Assembly: GCF_025949665.1 (NCBI RefSeq)
Contig: NZ_JAPDFT010000001.1
Coordinates: 496,001-560,000, forward strand
DNA length: 64,000 nt
Source of the DNA: Chryseobacterium viscerum
GTDB lineage: Bacteria; Bacteroidota; Bacteroidia; Flavobacteriales; Weeksellaceae
Reading direction: 5' to 3'
The translations under genes and the position numbers were made by a program. The notes under the pieces are model-generated. The model was not told the DNA's origin. It saw only the letters and a program-made list of their open reading frames with translations, and did not search any database. This document shows, one piece after another, positions 17,317-25,381 of this stretch (the first letter of the stretch is position 1; every line of letters starts with the position of its first letter).

Positions 17317-18306
17317 ATGATACATTCAAGAAATAGAAGACTTAGAGTTAATGAATCTATCAGAAGTTTGGTAAGAGAAAATGTGCTTACAACTGATGAT
17401 TTTGTAATGCCGATCTTCGTAATGGAGGGCGAAAACAAGCAGGAGGCAATCCCATCTATGCCGGGAATTTTTAGGCGGAGTATAGATTTAACCGTGAAGG
17501 AATGTAAGGAATTATTTTCTTTGGGAGTAAAAGCTGTCAATTTGTACATGAAAGTGTCAGAAGATCTGAAAGACAATACAGGAAAAGAAGCCTGGAATAA
17601 AGACGGACTGATGCAGCGTACAATCAAAGCAATTAAAGATGCCGTTCCGGGAATGATTGTTATGCCTGATGTAGCTTTAGATCCTTATTCAATTTACGGA
17701 CATGACGGGATCATTGAGAACGGAAAAGTGATAAATGATGCTACCAACGATGCTCTGGCAAGAATGTCAGTATCTCATGCTGAAGCAGGAGCAGATCTTG
17801 TGGCACCAAGTGATATGATGGACGGAAGGGTACAAGTCATTCGTGAAGCGTTGGAAGAAAGCGGTTTTACAGACGTAGGAATTGTAAGTTATGCTGCTAA
17901 ATATGCGAGTTCTTTCTACGGACCTTTCAGAAGTGCTTTAGACAGCGCTCCGAAAGATAATATGGAAATTCCGAAAGATAAAAAAACATATCAGATGGAC
18001 TTCCACAACACCCGTGAAGCATTGAATGAAGTATTTAAAGATATTGACGAAGGGGCCGATGTTATCATGATCAAACCGGGACTTCCTTATCTGGATATCG
18101 TTTCTAAAGTACGTGAAGCCATTGACCTTCCGATTGCAGTATACAACGTAAGTGGAGAATATGCTATGGTAAAAGCGGCGGCTCAGAACGGTTGGCTGGA
18201 TAATGACAAAACGATAATTGAAAGCCTTACTTGCTTCAAAAGAGCGGGAGCAGACATGATCTTTACTTATTTTGCAAAAGAAGCTGCTATCCTTTTAAAT
18301 AAATAA
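17317..18306 (+). CDS. hemB: Delta-aminolevulinate dehydratase (porphobilinogen synthase)
   Basis: 329 residues. Condenses two 5-aminolevulinate molecules to porphobilinogen in heme synthesis. The two Schiff-base lysines are Lys195 (YAAKYASSFYGPFR) and Lys253 (VIMIKPGLPYLD). The cysteine-rich zinc site of human and yeast enzymes is replaced by DVALDPYSIYGHDG with Asp in place of Cys, the pattern of magnesium-type enzymes. APSDMMDGRV is present. No other heme gene is adjacent. Terminates before the small double-glycine peptide gene without a clear hairpin. Confidence 0.97.
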   Translation: MIHSRNRRLRVNESIRSLVRENVLTTDDFVMPIFVMEGENKQEAIPSMPGIFRRSIDLTVKECKELFSLGVKAVNLYMKVSEDLKDNTGKEAWNKDGLMQRTIKAIKDAVPGMIVMPDVALDPYSIYGHDGIIENGKVINDATNDALARMSVSHAEAGADLVAPSDMMDGRVQVIREALEESGFTDVGIVSYAAKYASSFYGPFRSALDSAPKDNMEIPKDKKTYQMDFHNTREALNEVFKDIDEGADVIMIKPGLPYLDIVSKVREAIDLPIAVYNVSGEYAMVKAAAQNGWLDNDKTIIESLTCFKRAGADMIFTYFAKEAAILLNK

Positions 18307-18388
18307 AGGTAAACAATCTTGATCCGGACACCAACGTTAATGTTATGTTAATGGTCTGAATGGATGACTTCCGAGTAAATAAAAAAGT

Positions 18389-18396
18389 TACTTTTG
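18389..18396 (+). promoter_or_regulatory. -7 box TACTTTTG upstream of the double-glycine peptide gene
   Basis: Exact TAnnTTTG match, 54 bases before the ATG at 18451; no good -33 TTG. It suggests the peptide gene has its own promoter. Confidence 0.5.
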
Positions 18397-18450
18397 AGTA
18401 AAGCTAATTTCGAGAAACGAAAATAATTAAAACATCAAAAGAATTTATTT

Positions 18451-18597
18451 ATGAGAAATCTTAAAAAGATTGAAAGAAATCAATTGAAGGAAATCAAAGG
18501 AGGAGAAGTGATTATTGATGATCCGAATTGCGGAACATGGTGCAAAGGAATCTGGCATCCATGTACAATTAATCATTTAGCTTGTCCACCGGACTAA
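18451..18597 (+). CDS. Double-glycine-leader, Cys-rich peptide precursor (bacteriocin-like)
   Basis: 48 residues, short and easily missed. The leader MRNLKKIERNQLKEIKGG has the features of GG-type leaders that are cut after Gly-Gly by peptidase-containing ABC transporters (C39): basic start, LxxIxGG end. The predicted core is 30 residues, starting EVIIDD and containing four Cys (27, 31, 38, 45; spacing C-X3-C-X6-C-X6-C), two Trp and two His, with an acidic start. It resembles the bacteriocin-like peptides often seen in Chryseobacterium. Flanked by its own promoter box and a strong terminator. No C39 transporter, modification enzyme or immunity gene is adjacent. Activity unknown. Confidence 0.8.
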   Translation: MRNLKKIERNQLKEIKGGEVIIDDPNCGTWCKGIWHPCTINHLACPPD

Positions 18598-18611
18598 TCA
18601 TTTCAGTATAA

Positions 18612-18650
18612 AATAAACAGGCTGTTCTCACCGAACAGCCTGTTTTATTT
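18612..18650. terminator. Strong bidirectional terminator after the peptide gene
   Basis: Stem of about 13 bp (18615-18627 with 18633-18645, core ACAGGCTGTTC / GAACAGCCTGT), five-base loop, A-rich left and T-rich right side. Serves the peptide gene and the convergent TM2 gene. Confidence 0.92.
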
Positions 18651-18675
18651 TCAAACGGACAGGTGGTTTATTATT

Positions 18676-18969
18676 TTATAACCAACCTTTTTTACCGTAA
18701 ACGTAAGTATCATCAAACTGCTTATCACTCATGAAAAGATATAAAATACCTTCAATAAAAGGGATAACAGAAGCTGCTCCTAAAGTAACAACATTCAGAA
18801 CCAGCTGGATGATTCCCTCTTTCGTATATCCCAGATAAAATTTATTTAACGCGAGCCAGCCTACAAGAATTCCCAATAAAGCTGCAGGAATTTTCTTTTC
18901 CGAACGGTAAGGAACGTTGCTTTGCTGGTTTTCTGCATTTTCTGTTTTTGTGTAACCGTAATTTTCCAT
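18676..18969 (-). CDS. TM2 domain-containing protein
   Basis: 97 residues. A polar N-terminus of 28 residues with KTENAENQQSN is followed by a TM2 domain: IPAALLGILVGWLALNKFYLG forms the first helix with the conserved NKFYLG turn, and IIQLVLNVVTLGAASVIPFIEGI the second. These two-helix proteins occur in many bacteria with unknown function. Convergent with the double-glycine peptide gene. Confidence 0.85.
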   Translation of the reverse strand: MENYGYTKTENAENQQSNVPYRSEKKIPAALLGILVGWLALNKFYLGYTKEGIIQLVLNVVTLGAASVIPFIEGILYLFMSDKQFDDTYVYGKKGWL

Positions 18970-19101
18970 TTCTTAATGATTGTAATTGATTGAGATGTTT
19001 TACGATAAGTAGTTTAAAATGATAAAAAGTTACAATGATTTGGAAGTGAATAAGTTTACAATTAAATCAACAAGTTGATATTAACATATAAGTGAAGTTT
19101 A

Positions 19102-19118
19102 TATTTTTGATATATTTG
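19102..19118 (+). promoter_or_regulatory. Two overlapping-range -7 boxes just before lptB
   Basis: TATTTTTG (19102-19109) and TATATTTG (19111-19118) both match TAnnTTTG. The second ends four bases before the ATG at 19123, the first thirteen, so the lptB transcript should be leaderless or nearly so. Confidence 0.6.
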
Positions 19119-19122
19119 CCCT

Positions 19123-20184
19123 ATGATTTTACGAGGAGAAAACTTAATCAAGGAATACGGTCCTAAAAAAGTTGTAAAAGGCGTTTCTGTACAGGTTCAA
19201 CAGGGAGAAATTGTTGGTTTGCTGGGTCCGAACGGAGCAGGAAAAACCACATCGTTTTATATGATCGTAGGGTTGGTTAAGCCCACTTCAGGAAAAATTT
19301 TCCTGGATAAACAGGAGATTACTACTGATGCAATGTACCGAAGAGCCCAAAAAGGAATCGGATACCTGGCTCAGGAAGCTTCCGTTTTCAGAAAACTTTC
19401 CGTGGAAGAAAACATTATGGGAGTATTGCAGCTGACCAAGCTTTCAAAGCGTGAGCAGCAGATCAAATGTGATGAACTGATTGAAGAATTTTCTTTACAG
19501 CACGTCCGTAAAAACAGAGGAGATCTTCTTTCCGGAGGAGAGAGACGTAGAACCGAAATTGCACGCTGCCTTGCTACAAGCCCGAATTTTATTCTTTTGG
19601 ATGAACCTTTCGCAGGGGTTGACCCAATTGCTGTAGAAGATATTCAGAAAATTGTACGAAGCCTTGTTGATAAAAATATCGGAATTCTGATTACCGACCA
19701 CAACGTACAACAGACGTTGGCGATTACCAACAAAACTTATATTATGTTTGAAGGAAAGATCCTGAAAGAAGGACTTCCGGAAGACCTTGCGAATGATCCG
19801 CAGGTAAGAGAAGCCTATCTTGGTGAAAACTTTGTCTATCAGAGCATTTTAGACAAACCTAAAAAGAAAAAATACGCTTACAATATCTGGGCGGGTAATT
19901 TTGATTCAAAAGCGCAGCTTCAAGGTTTTGCAGATGAAAACTTCAAGCAGTTTGATGATCTGAGACTGATGTATGGTTTTGAAGATATCAGCTTTGCTTC
20001 ATTAGCAAACTCTGAAATTGAACATATCTTTAATGATGTGGTAGATAAAAATGCAAACAACTCATTTGTTTTCCAGAAAAAGGAAATCAATTCACAATAC
20101 TCTATGGAGCAGGCAGAAGCAGAGTCTAAAGAAGCCAGCAGAAAAGAACTGCATTACCTTACGACTTATCTGTTTGAAGGATAA
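19123..20184 (+). CDS. lptB: LPS export ATPase LptB with an extra C-terminal Imm22-like domain
   Basis: 353 residues against about 240 for LptB. Residues 1-240 are a complete LptB: Walker A GPNGAGKTT, Q-loop AQEASVFRKLSV, signature LSGGERRRTEIAR, Walker B LLDEPFAGVDP, switch TDHNV, and the end PQVREAYLGENF. It would energise the LptBFGC pump moving LPS from the inner membrane. After a Lys-rich linker (KPKKKK) come about 105 extra residues beginning NIWAGNFDSKAQLQGF. This start resembles the Imm22/DUF4284 immunity-protein family as I remember it; the match is weak. An 83-residue gene starts right after the stop. Confidence 0.9.
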   Translation: MILRGENLIKEYGPKKVVKGVSVQVQQGEIVGLLGPNGAGKTTSFYMIVGLVKPTSGKIFLDKQEITTDAMYRRAQKGIGYLAQEASVFRKLSVEENIMGVLQLTKLSKREQQIKCDELIEEFSLQHVRKNRGDLLSGGERRRTEIARCLATSPNFILLDEPFAGVDPIAVEDIQKIVRSLVDKNIGILITDHNVQQTLAITNKTYIMFEGKILKEGLPEDLANDPQVREAYLGENFVYQSILDKPKKKKYAYNIWAGNFDSKAQLQGFADENFKQFDDLRLMYGFEDISFASLANSEIEHIFNDVVDKNANNSFVFQKKEINSQYSMEQAEAESKEASRKELHYLTTYLFEG

Positions 20185-20436
20185 ATGGATGATCCCTATA
20201 AATATGAAGATTTTCAAGTAGGAACCAAAATTTTTTTGGATGATGAATACGGTATTATAGTGAATTTAAAGTTTCATAAAAGTTCAACAGTAGTCCGTTG
20301 GGATACATCGGTTGAAAATGATTTTGAAGATTGGTCAGGAATGTGGGGCTCTTTTGTACAAATGGGCGGAAAGATAATTGATCCAAACTATCAATTCAAA
20401 TACATCAATGACGATGGTACATTGAAAGATTCTTAA
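20185..20436 (+). CDS. Small acidic protein coupled to lptB, unknown
   Basis: 83 residues. Its ATG follows the lptB stop directly (TAAATG), so it is almost surely in the same transcript and translationally coupled. No signal peptide or TM segment. Predicted mostly beta: DFQVGTKIFLDDEYGIIVNL, then STVVRWDTS, and a Trp-rich patch DWSGMWGSFVQ. It looks like a small beta-barrel, but I do not recognise a family. The Trp content and acidic charge would fit a binding or immunity-type protein; this is inference only. Confidence 0.7.
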   Translation: MDDPYKYEDFQVGTKIFLDDEYGIIVNLKFHKSSTVVRWDTSVENDFEDWSGMWGSFVQMGGKIIDPNYQFKYINDDGTLKDS

Positions 20437-20468
20437 ATATATCTTAGATGACCAGTTTAATAATAATT

Positions 20469-20503
20469 CGTACCTTTTTCTTTTGAAAGCGGTACGTTTT
20501 TCA
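20469..20503 (+). terminator. Terminator of the lptB unit
   Basis: Stem CGTACC / GGTACG (20469-20474 with 20491-20496) continued by CTTTT-type pairs inside, TTTT loop, T-rich tail. It separates lptB from the next exporter gene. Confidence 0.75.
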
Positions 20504-20510
20504 TTTAAAA

Positions 20511-22328
20511 ATGATTTCTATGGCCAAACCTTTTAACAGAACAGTCACCTTGTTCGGAATTTATAAACAGCTTGTCCCCTTTATCAGACCTTACCGGCTA
20601 ATGATTTACGGAACATTGTTTCTTACTTTTCTGGGAGCCCTCGCAGCACAGGTAAACCCGATTGTTTTAAAATACACCGTAGATGAGGTTACCAAGCTTA
20701 CCCATCTTCCGCATCCAATGTCAGAAGGAATACATATTCTCATCATTATTTCCATTATTTTACTTGGAAAAGAACTTCTGAATATCTTTATCAACTTTGG
20801 ACAGAAATTTTATGGAGAAAAAATCAGGATTAATGTAAGTTCTGTATTGGCACAATCCGCGATTGATAAAATTCTGACCTATAGAGTTGCTTATTTTAAT
20901 GATGAAAACCATGAATCCGGGAAATTACAGATCAGAATAGACCGTGGGATAGAAAGCTTAACCAGACTGGTGCAGAATTTTTTTATTGATATTCTGCCGC
21001 TTTTTTCCAACGCTATTATTGCATTGATCATTATGTATATGCAGAATGTGTATGTAGGGCTTGTTTCAACAATCATTGTTCCGATTTATTTTTACATCAG
21101 TTCTCTGCAGGCCAAAAAACTCGGGGGAGTGCGCCGTCAGCTTAGAAATCAGAGAGAAAAAAAGACCTCCGGACTTTTGAATCTGATCAATTCCATTATG
21201 GTGATTAAAAGTTTTGTCCGCGAAAAATTTGAAGGAAAAAAACAGTACGATCTTCAGATGGAACTGATGGAAAGCCAGATGATCACAAGAAGAACCAACT
21301 TTATTTATGATGGTTTAAAAACGTTTATTGAACAGTTCGGAGTTGTTCTGATCATTCTTTTAACCGTTTATCTCGTTCTTGACCAGCAAATGACCATCGG
21401 TGCAATTATGCTTCATATTATGCTTTTCAACAATGTCTCTGCACCTATCCGCCAACTACACAGAATCTATGATGATATGAACGATGCCATGATCTATGCT
21501 GAAGGCTATTTTGATATTCTGAATGCAGATAACGAAACCGAGTCGAACGGAAGTTTTGTGGAAAAGGAAATCAAAGGAAATTTTGAATTGAAAAATGTTG
21601 ATTTTACTTATCCCAACGGTACAAAGGCTTTACATGATGTTTCCATGAAAATTGAAAACGGAAAAACTACGGCTTTGGTAGGGCTGAGCGGTGCAGGAAA
21701 GTCAACGGTTATTAATCTCTTGTGTAAATTTTATTTTCCGGATTCCGGAGAGATTCTTCTGGATGGAGTAAATCTTAATGAATTTGACAATACTTTTCTG
21801 AGAAGTGATCTTGGACTGGTGCTTCAGAGAAACCATATCTTTCAGGGAAGTATTGAAGATAATATCCGCTATGGAGATATGAATGCAAGTTTTGAAAAAA
21901 TTCAGGAAGCCGCCAAAAAAGCTTATCTGCATGAACAGATTATAGATCTTCCGGATCAATATCAGCATGATGCCACTCAGCTCTCCGGAGGACAGCAGCA
22001 GAGAATTGCCATTGCCAGACTGTTTCTGAAAAACCCTCCGATCATCTTTTTGGATGAACCTACAGCCAGTCTTGATGCCATTGCCACAGAACAGATCAAG
22101 AATTCTCTGGATGCCATAAAAGAAGGAAGGACGGTTGTCATCATTTCCCATTCCCTGTCGCAGATTCTGGATTCTGATATCATCTATGTGATGAAAAAAG
22201 GAAGAGTAGTAGAAAATGGAACTCATGATGAACTTTATAATAAAGAGGGCACTTACCGGGAGATCTTTGACGCATCAGCCCGCAGTCTGAATCTCGATAA
22301 ACTAGTGAATACTTTTAAAGAAAATTAA
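20511..22328 (+). CDS. MsbA-type ABC exporter (permease-ATPase half transporter)
   Basis: 605 residues. Six TM helices in the N-terminal half (about 25-315), nucleotide-binding domain from about 350: Walker A GLSGAGKST, signature LSGGQQQRIAIAR, Walker B IIFLDEPTASLD, switch ISHSLSQI. Such half transporters work as homodimers and export lipids, peptides or drugs; the position after lptB makes a lipid or LPS-linked substrate thinkable but not shown. ATGs at 20511 and 20520 are both possible starts. It starts only eight bases after a terminator hairpin, so its own promoter must lie inside or before that hairpin. Confidence 0.9.
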   Translation: MISMAKPFNRTVTLFGIYKQLVPFIRPYRLMIYGTLFLTFLGALAAQVNPIVLKYTVDEVTKLTHLPHPMSEGIHILIIISIILLGKELLNIFINFGQKFYGEKIRINVSSVLAQSAIDKILTYRVAYFNDENHESGKLQIRIDRGIESLTRLVQNFFIDILPLFSNAIIALIIMYMQNVYVGLVSTIIVPIYFYISSLQAKKLGGVRRQLRNQREKKTSGLLNLINSIMVIKSFVREKFEGKKQYDLQMELMESQMITRRTNFIYDGLKTFIEQFGVVLIILLTVYLVLDQQMTIGAIMLHIMLFNNVSAPIRQLHRIYDDMNDAMIYAEGYFDILNADNETESNGSFVEKEIKGNFELKNVDFTYPNGTKALHDVSMKIENGKTTALVGLSGAGKSTVINLLCKFYFPDSGEILLDGVNLNEFDNTFLRSDLGLVLQRNHIFQGSIEDNIRYGDMNASFEKIQEAAKKAYLHEQIIDLPDQYQHDATQLSGGQQQRIAIARLFLKNPPIIFLDEPTASLDAIATEQIKNSLDAIKEGRTVVIISHSLSQILDSDIIYVMKKGRVVENGTHDELYNKEGTYREIFDASARSLNLDKLVNTFKEN

Positions 22329-22329
22329 A

Positions 22330-22361
22330 TAAAAAAACTCAGCGGACGGCTGAGTTTTTTA
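22330..22361. terminator. Bidirectional terminator
   Basis: Stem ACTCAGC / GCTGAGT (22337-22343 with 22349-22355), A run and T run on the two sides. Shared by the exporter and the convergent AhpD-like gene. Confidence 0.9.
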
Positions 22362-22377
22362 TCTTCATAATAATTGT

Positions 22378-22842
22378 TTAATGCGCTTTTTCAGGAACCT
22401 GATAAGTACCTACATCTGCTCCGAAAGCAATATTAATTCTGTTGTAGCTGTTGATAGCAATAACAGCCATTGTTAAATCTACTATTTCAGTTTCAGAAAA
22501 GTAATGACTTACCTTAGCATAAATTTCATCATTCACTTCTTTACCATTTAAGGCTGTTAAAGTTTCAGCCCATAGTAGCCCTGCCTTTTCTTTATCCGTA
22601 TAAAACGAACATTCTCTCCAGGCGCTTACCAGAAATATTCTCTGTTCAGTTTCACCTTTTGCTCTTAATTCTTTGGAATGCATATCCAGGCAGAAAGCAC
22701 ATCCGTTCATTTGTGAAACCCTGAAATACATCAGTTCAAGAAATGAATTGTCCAGTGATGAATTCTGTACCTGAAATCCCATGTTGTGAAGTGAATTTAC
22801 GGCCTTGTTTCCGATTGCAAATGCATTGATTCTTTGTGACAT
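22378..22842 (-). CDS. AhpD-like carboxymuconolactone decarboxylase family protein
   Basis: 154 residues, all alpha. The redox motif NGCAFCLDMHSKE (Cys48, Cys51, His55) is that of AhpD-like alkylhydroperoxidases, so a peroxidase or thiol-redox role is likely. FRVSQMNGCAFC and AINSYNRINIAFG are family signatures. Its upstream neighbour on the same strand is a Crp/Fnr regulator 169 bases away, a plausible controller. Physiological substrate unknown. Confidence 0.88.
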   Translation of the reverse strand: MSQRINAFAIGNKAVNSLHNMGFQVQNSSLDNSFLELMYFRVSQMNGCAFCLDMHSKELRAKGETEQRIFLVSAWRECSFYTDKEKAGLLWAETLTALNGKEVNDEIYAKVSHYFSETEIVDLTMAVIAINSYNRINIAFGADVGTYQVPEKAH

Positions 22843-23011
22843 AATATTTGTTTTTTTGATTAATTATGTGACAAATGTATAGCTGTATTTTTCTGATTTT
22901 TTTTACAAATGATAAATTTTATAAGGAAAGATTTTTGAAGCTGGAGGCTGGAAGTTACTATTAGGCAGATGATATCTATTCGGTCTTCAATAACTTCCCT
23001 CATCCATTCCC

Positions 23012-23584
23012 TTAAAGCTTCTGTGCTCTGATTCTGCTTAAAGAAACCTGAGTGATCCCGATATAGTCTGCCAGATCTCCAAGGCTGATGCGCTGGGTAA
23101 GATCAGGCCTTTGTTTCATGAAATTATGATAACGCTTTTTACCATCGTCTTCCAGCATTTCACTGATCCTTCCCATCATATTCACCGGAGCTTTTGAATA
23201 AAGCTTGCTGAAAAGTGTTTCTGCAGTGTGATATTTTTTGCATAACCCTTCAACTACATCTCTGTGTACACGGAGAACTTCAGTAGGTTCCAGGGCAACG
23301 ATCATATATTTTGAGGGCTGTCCGGTAAGAAAACCACTCAGTTCAGTGAAAAAAGCATTTTCAGCAAAAAATGTCATGATAAAATCCTTGTCACCATTGT
23401 CAAAAAAAAGTTTGACAAGTCCTTTTTCGATAAAATAAAAATACCTGCAGGTTTCATCAGCCTTTAACAGAAAATCTCCTTTTCTGTAAGTTTTGGATTC
23501 CAGATGAGAAACAAGTTCATCCATGACTGCTTGCTCTGGTTTTAAAACTTTTTCAATAGACTGTACAAAATGAGTATGACGCAT
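23012..23584 (-). CDS. Crp/Fnr family transcriptional regulator
   Basis: 190 residues. An N-terminal cyclic-nucleotide-binding-type barrel (about 20-120: GDFLLKADETCRYFYFIEKGLVKLFF) is followed by a C-terminal helix-turn-helix (LGDLADYIGITQVSLSRIRAQ). It lacks the Arg/Ser cAMP contact pattern of true Crp as far as I can see, and no Cys cluster for Fe-S, so its signal is unknown. Divergent from the WYL regulator across 95 bases; upstream of the AhpD-like gene, which may be its target. Confidence 0.88.
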   Translation of the reverse strand: MRHTHFVQSIEKVLKPEQAVMDELVSHLESKTYRKGDFLLKADETCRYFYFIEKGLVKLFFDNGDKDFIMTFFAENAFFTELSGFLTGQPSKYMIVALEPTEVLRVHRDVVEGLCKKYHTAETLFSKLYSKAPVNMMGRISEMLEDDGKKRYHNFMKQRPDLTQRISLGDLADYIGITQVSLSRIRAQKL

Positions 23585-23664
23585 AAAGAAGAAACTGTTT
23601 TGTGAAAAATAAAATTAATAAAAAAAGCAGTCCCATTGATAAGACATACCTCGAAAAAGAATTT

Positions 23665-23672
23665 TAGCTTTG
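23665..23672 (+). promoter_or_regulatory. -7 box TAGCTTTG just before the WYL regulator
   Basis: Exact TAnnTTTG match ending seven bases before the ATG at 23680. A TTG at 23636-23638 is 26 bases away, slightly long. A near-leaderless mRNA is implied. Confidence 0.5.
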
Positions 23673-23679
23673 CTACATC

Positions 23680-24633
23680 ATGAACGATCACTATCTTAAA
23701 AAACTCGATCGGGTAACCGCTATTCTTACCCAATTACAGTCTAAACCTGTTGTCCGGGCACAGGATCTGGCTGAAAAGTTCGATGTAAGTATCAGAACCA
23801 TTTATCGTGATGTAAAAACCTTGGAAAATGCCGGTATTCCTATTGTAGGTGAAGCAGGTAATGGCTATTCTTTAATGGACGGGTACAAGCTTCCTCCCAT
23901 TATGTTTACCAAAGAAGAGGTCTTAAGTTTCATTACCGCTGAAAAGCTGATGCAGAAATTTTCTCATCAAAGTTTAGGAAACCATTATCAGGCAGCCATG
24001 GAAAAAGTGCGCTCAGTATTGCGGAATTCTGATAAAAATCTGATCCAGAATATTGAAAAACAGATTGATGTTTTTAGTTTTCATACCGATTCCGGAGATT
24101 CTCTCAAAAATGTAATTCCTATTATTTTAGAAAGCATTGCAGACAAAACCCAATTGAACATAAGATATCAGACGGTAGATGGAAGGGTAGACAACAGAAC
24201 TATTGAAACTGTCGGGATGTTCTTTGAGTTTAATTTTTGGTACATCATGGCATTCTGTACGTTGAGAAAAGATTTCAGGCAATTTCGGATAGACCGAATT
24301 TTAGAGATCTCAAAAACCCAGAATCCCTTTTTACAGGAGTACGGACAGGTGAATGATTACCGTAAAAAATCAAACGGAAATAAAGTCACAGCCAAACTTT
24401 TGGTAGACAAAAAAATAATGTCTCATCTGGTGAATTCCAAAAAATATTACGGACTGATAGAAGAAGTAGAAACTGAACAAGGAGTAGAACTTACTTTTGA
24501 AACAGAATGGATCAGTGATGGATTTCCCCGCTGGCTTATTACTTTCGCAGATTATGCTACTGTTCTGGAGCCGGAAAGTCTCCGCGCCAGGCTAAACGAA
24601 CTGCTTGTAAAAATGACAGAAAGACATCAATAA
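23680..24633 (+). CDS. HTH/WYL-domain transcriptional regulator (YafY-like)
   Basis: 317 residues. N-terminal HTH_11-type winged helix (about 8-65: VRAQDLAEKFDVSIRTIYRDVKTLENAGIPIVG), then a WYL domain in the second half (GMFFEFNFWYIMAFCTLRKDFRQFRIDRI) that senses a ligand, possibly a nucleic acid or nucleotide, and a WCX-type C-terminal extension. Such regulators often sit beside a DinB-family gene, as here (24862-25353, convergent), and may control it. Near-leaderless by promoter position. Confidence 0.9.
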   Translation: MNDHYLKKLDRVTAILTQLQSKPVVRAQDLAEKFDVSIRTIYRDVKTLENAGIPIVGEAGNGYSLMDGYKLPPIMFTKEEVLSFITAEKLMQKFSHQSLGNHYQAAMEKVRSVLRNSDKNLIQNIEKQIDVFSFHTDSGDSLKNVIPIILESIADKTQLNIRYQTVDGRVDNRTIETVGMFFEFNFWYIMAFCTLRKDFRQFRIDRILEISKTQNPFLQEYGQVNDYRKKSNGNKVTAKLLVDKKIMSHLVNSKKYYGLIEEVETEQGVELTFETEWISDGFPRWLITFADYATVLEPESLRARLNELLVKMTERHQ

Positions 24634-24634
24634 G

Positions 24635-24663
24635 AAACCTCAACAAGACAGCTGTTGAGGTTA
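24635..24663 (+). terminator. Hairpin after the WYL regulator
   Basis: Perfect 10-bp stem AACCTCAACA / TGTTGAGGTT (24636-24645 with 24653-24662), seven-base loop; the T tail is poor. Confidence 0.6.
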
Positions 24664-24861
24664 AAGACTTAATTGAGGCGAATAAATGAAATGGTTAATA
24701 AGCCAGAGGCAAGATCGCAAAAAAGCTAAATTTGTTTTGTCGCAAAAAATGATATAAGTTGTTTAGATTGAATTGAGAAAATCACTATTAATAAATGACA
24801 TTGCAGATGTAATTTTTTCTCAGGGTTTTCTCCTTTTTGCAATCTTACCTCTTCGCTTTTA

Positions 24862-25353
24862 TTAAAATCTTTCCCAGAAGAAAGGAGGTTCAATTCCCAA
24901 AGCTCTCAGATAAACATATCCTTGCCCACGGTGGTGAACCTCGTTATCTACAAAATAAAGGATGTTCTGATATACCGGAAATTCATATTCTCCAAACAAA
25001 TTGAAAGTTTCCTGGAAACGTTCCTCAGAAATCAGATTAAAATAGTGATTAATCACTTCTGTTTCTTCATCCCACTTTTTTAAAAGCTCTTCTTTTGTTT
25101 TTGGATTAAAAGCTTCTTCATTGTAAGCTTCGATAGTTCCTTCAACAATTCCCTTTAAAGCAGGACCGCCAATGCCAATCAGCTCAACTGCCAGTTTTGC
25201 AAACGGTCTCATCCCGCCAATTGAAAATTCAAACAAATCTTTTTCAGGAAAAGATTCAATTACTCTTCTTGTCAGACTTCTGTGTCCCTGCCAGTCGTTT
25301 AATAACTGCTCAGAAGTCATGAATTGTTTAGTGGCTGTTGCTGTAGTTGTCAT
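24862..25353 (-). CDS. DinB family protein
   Basis: 163 residues, four-helix bundle type. DinB/YfiT-like proteins carry a metal site made by three His; candidates here are His24 (DWQGHRSLTRR) and the HH pair in NEVHHRGQGYVYLRALG, a clear DinB signature. Members are metal-dependent thiol transferases or of unknown function, often induced by DNA damage or stress. Convergent with the WYL regulator; a good promoter box lies upstream on the minus strand. Confidence 0.87.
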   Translation of the reverse strand: MTTTATATKQFMTSEQLLNDWQGHRSLTRRVIESFPEKDLFEFSIGGMRPFAKLAVELIGIGGPALKGIVEGTIEAYNEEAFNPKTKEELLKKWDEETEVINHYFNLISEERFQETFNLFGEYEFPVYQNILYFVDNEVHHRGQGYVYLRALGIEPPFFWERF

Positions 25354-25381
25354 AATGTTTTGTTTTTGTTTGTTGTTGATA

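Noticed and set aside
21702-22226. 174-residue minus-strand frame
   Set aside because: Antisense shadow of the ABC exporter nucleotide-binding domain.
22940-23000. Short inverted words GGAAGTTA / TAACTTCC with GCTGGAGGCTGG
   Set aside because: Eight-base arms with a 33-base gap; typical background, no clear function.
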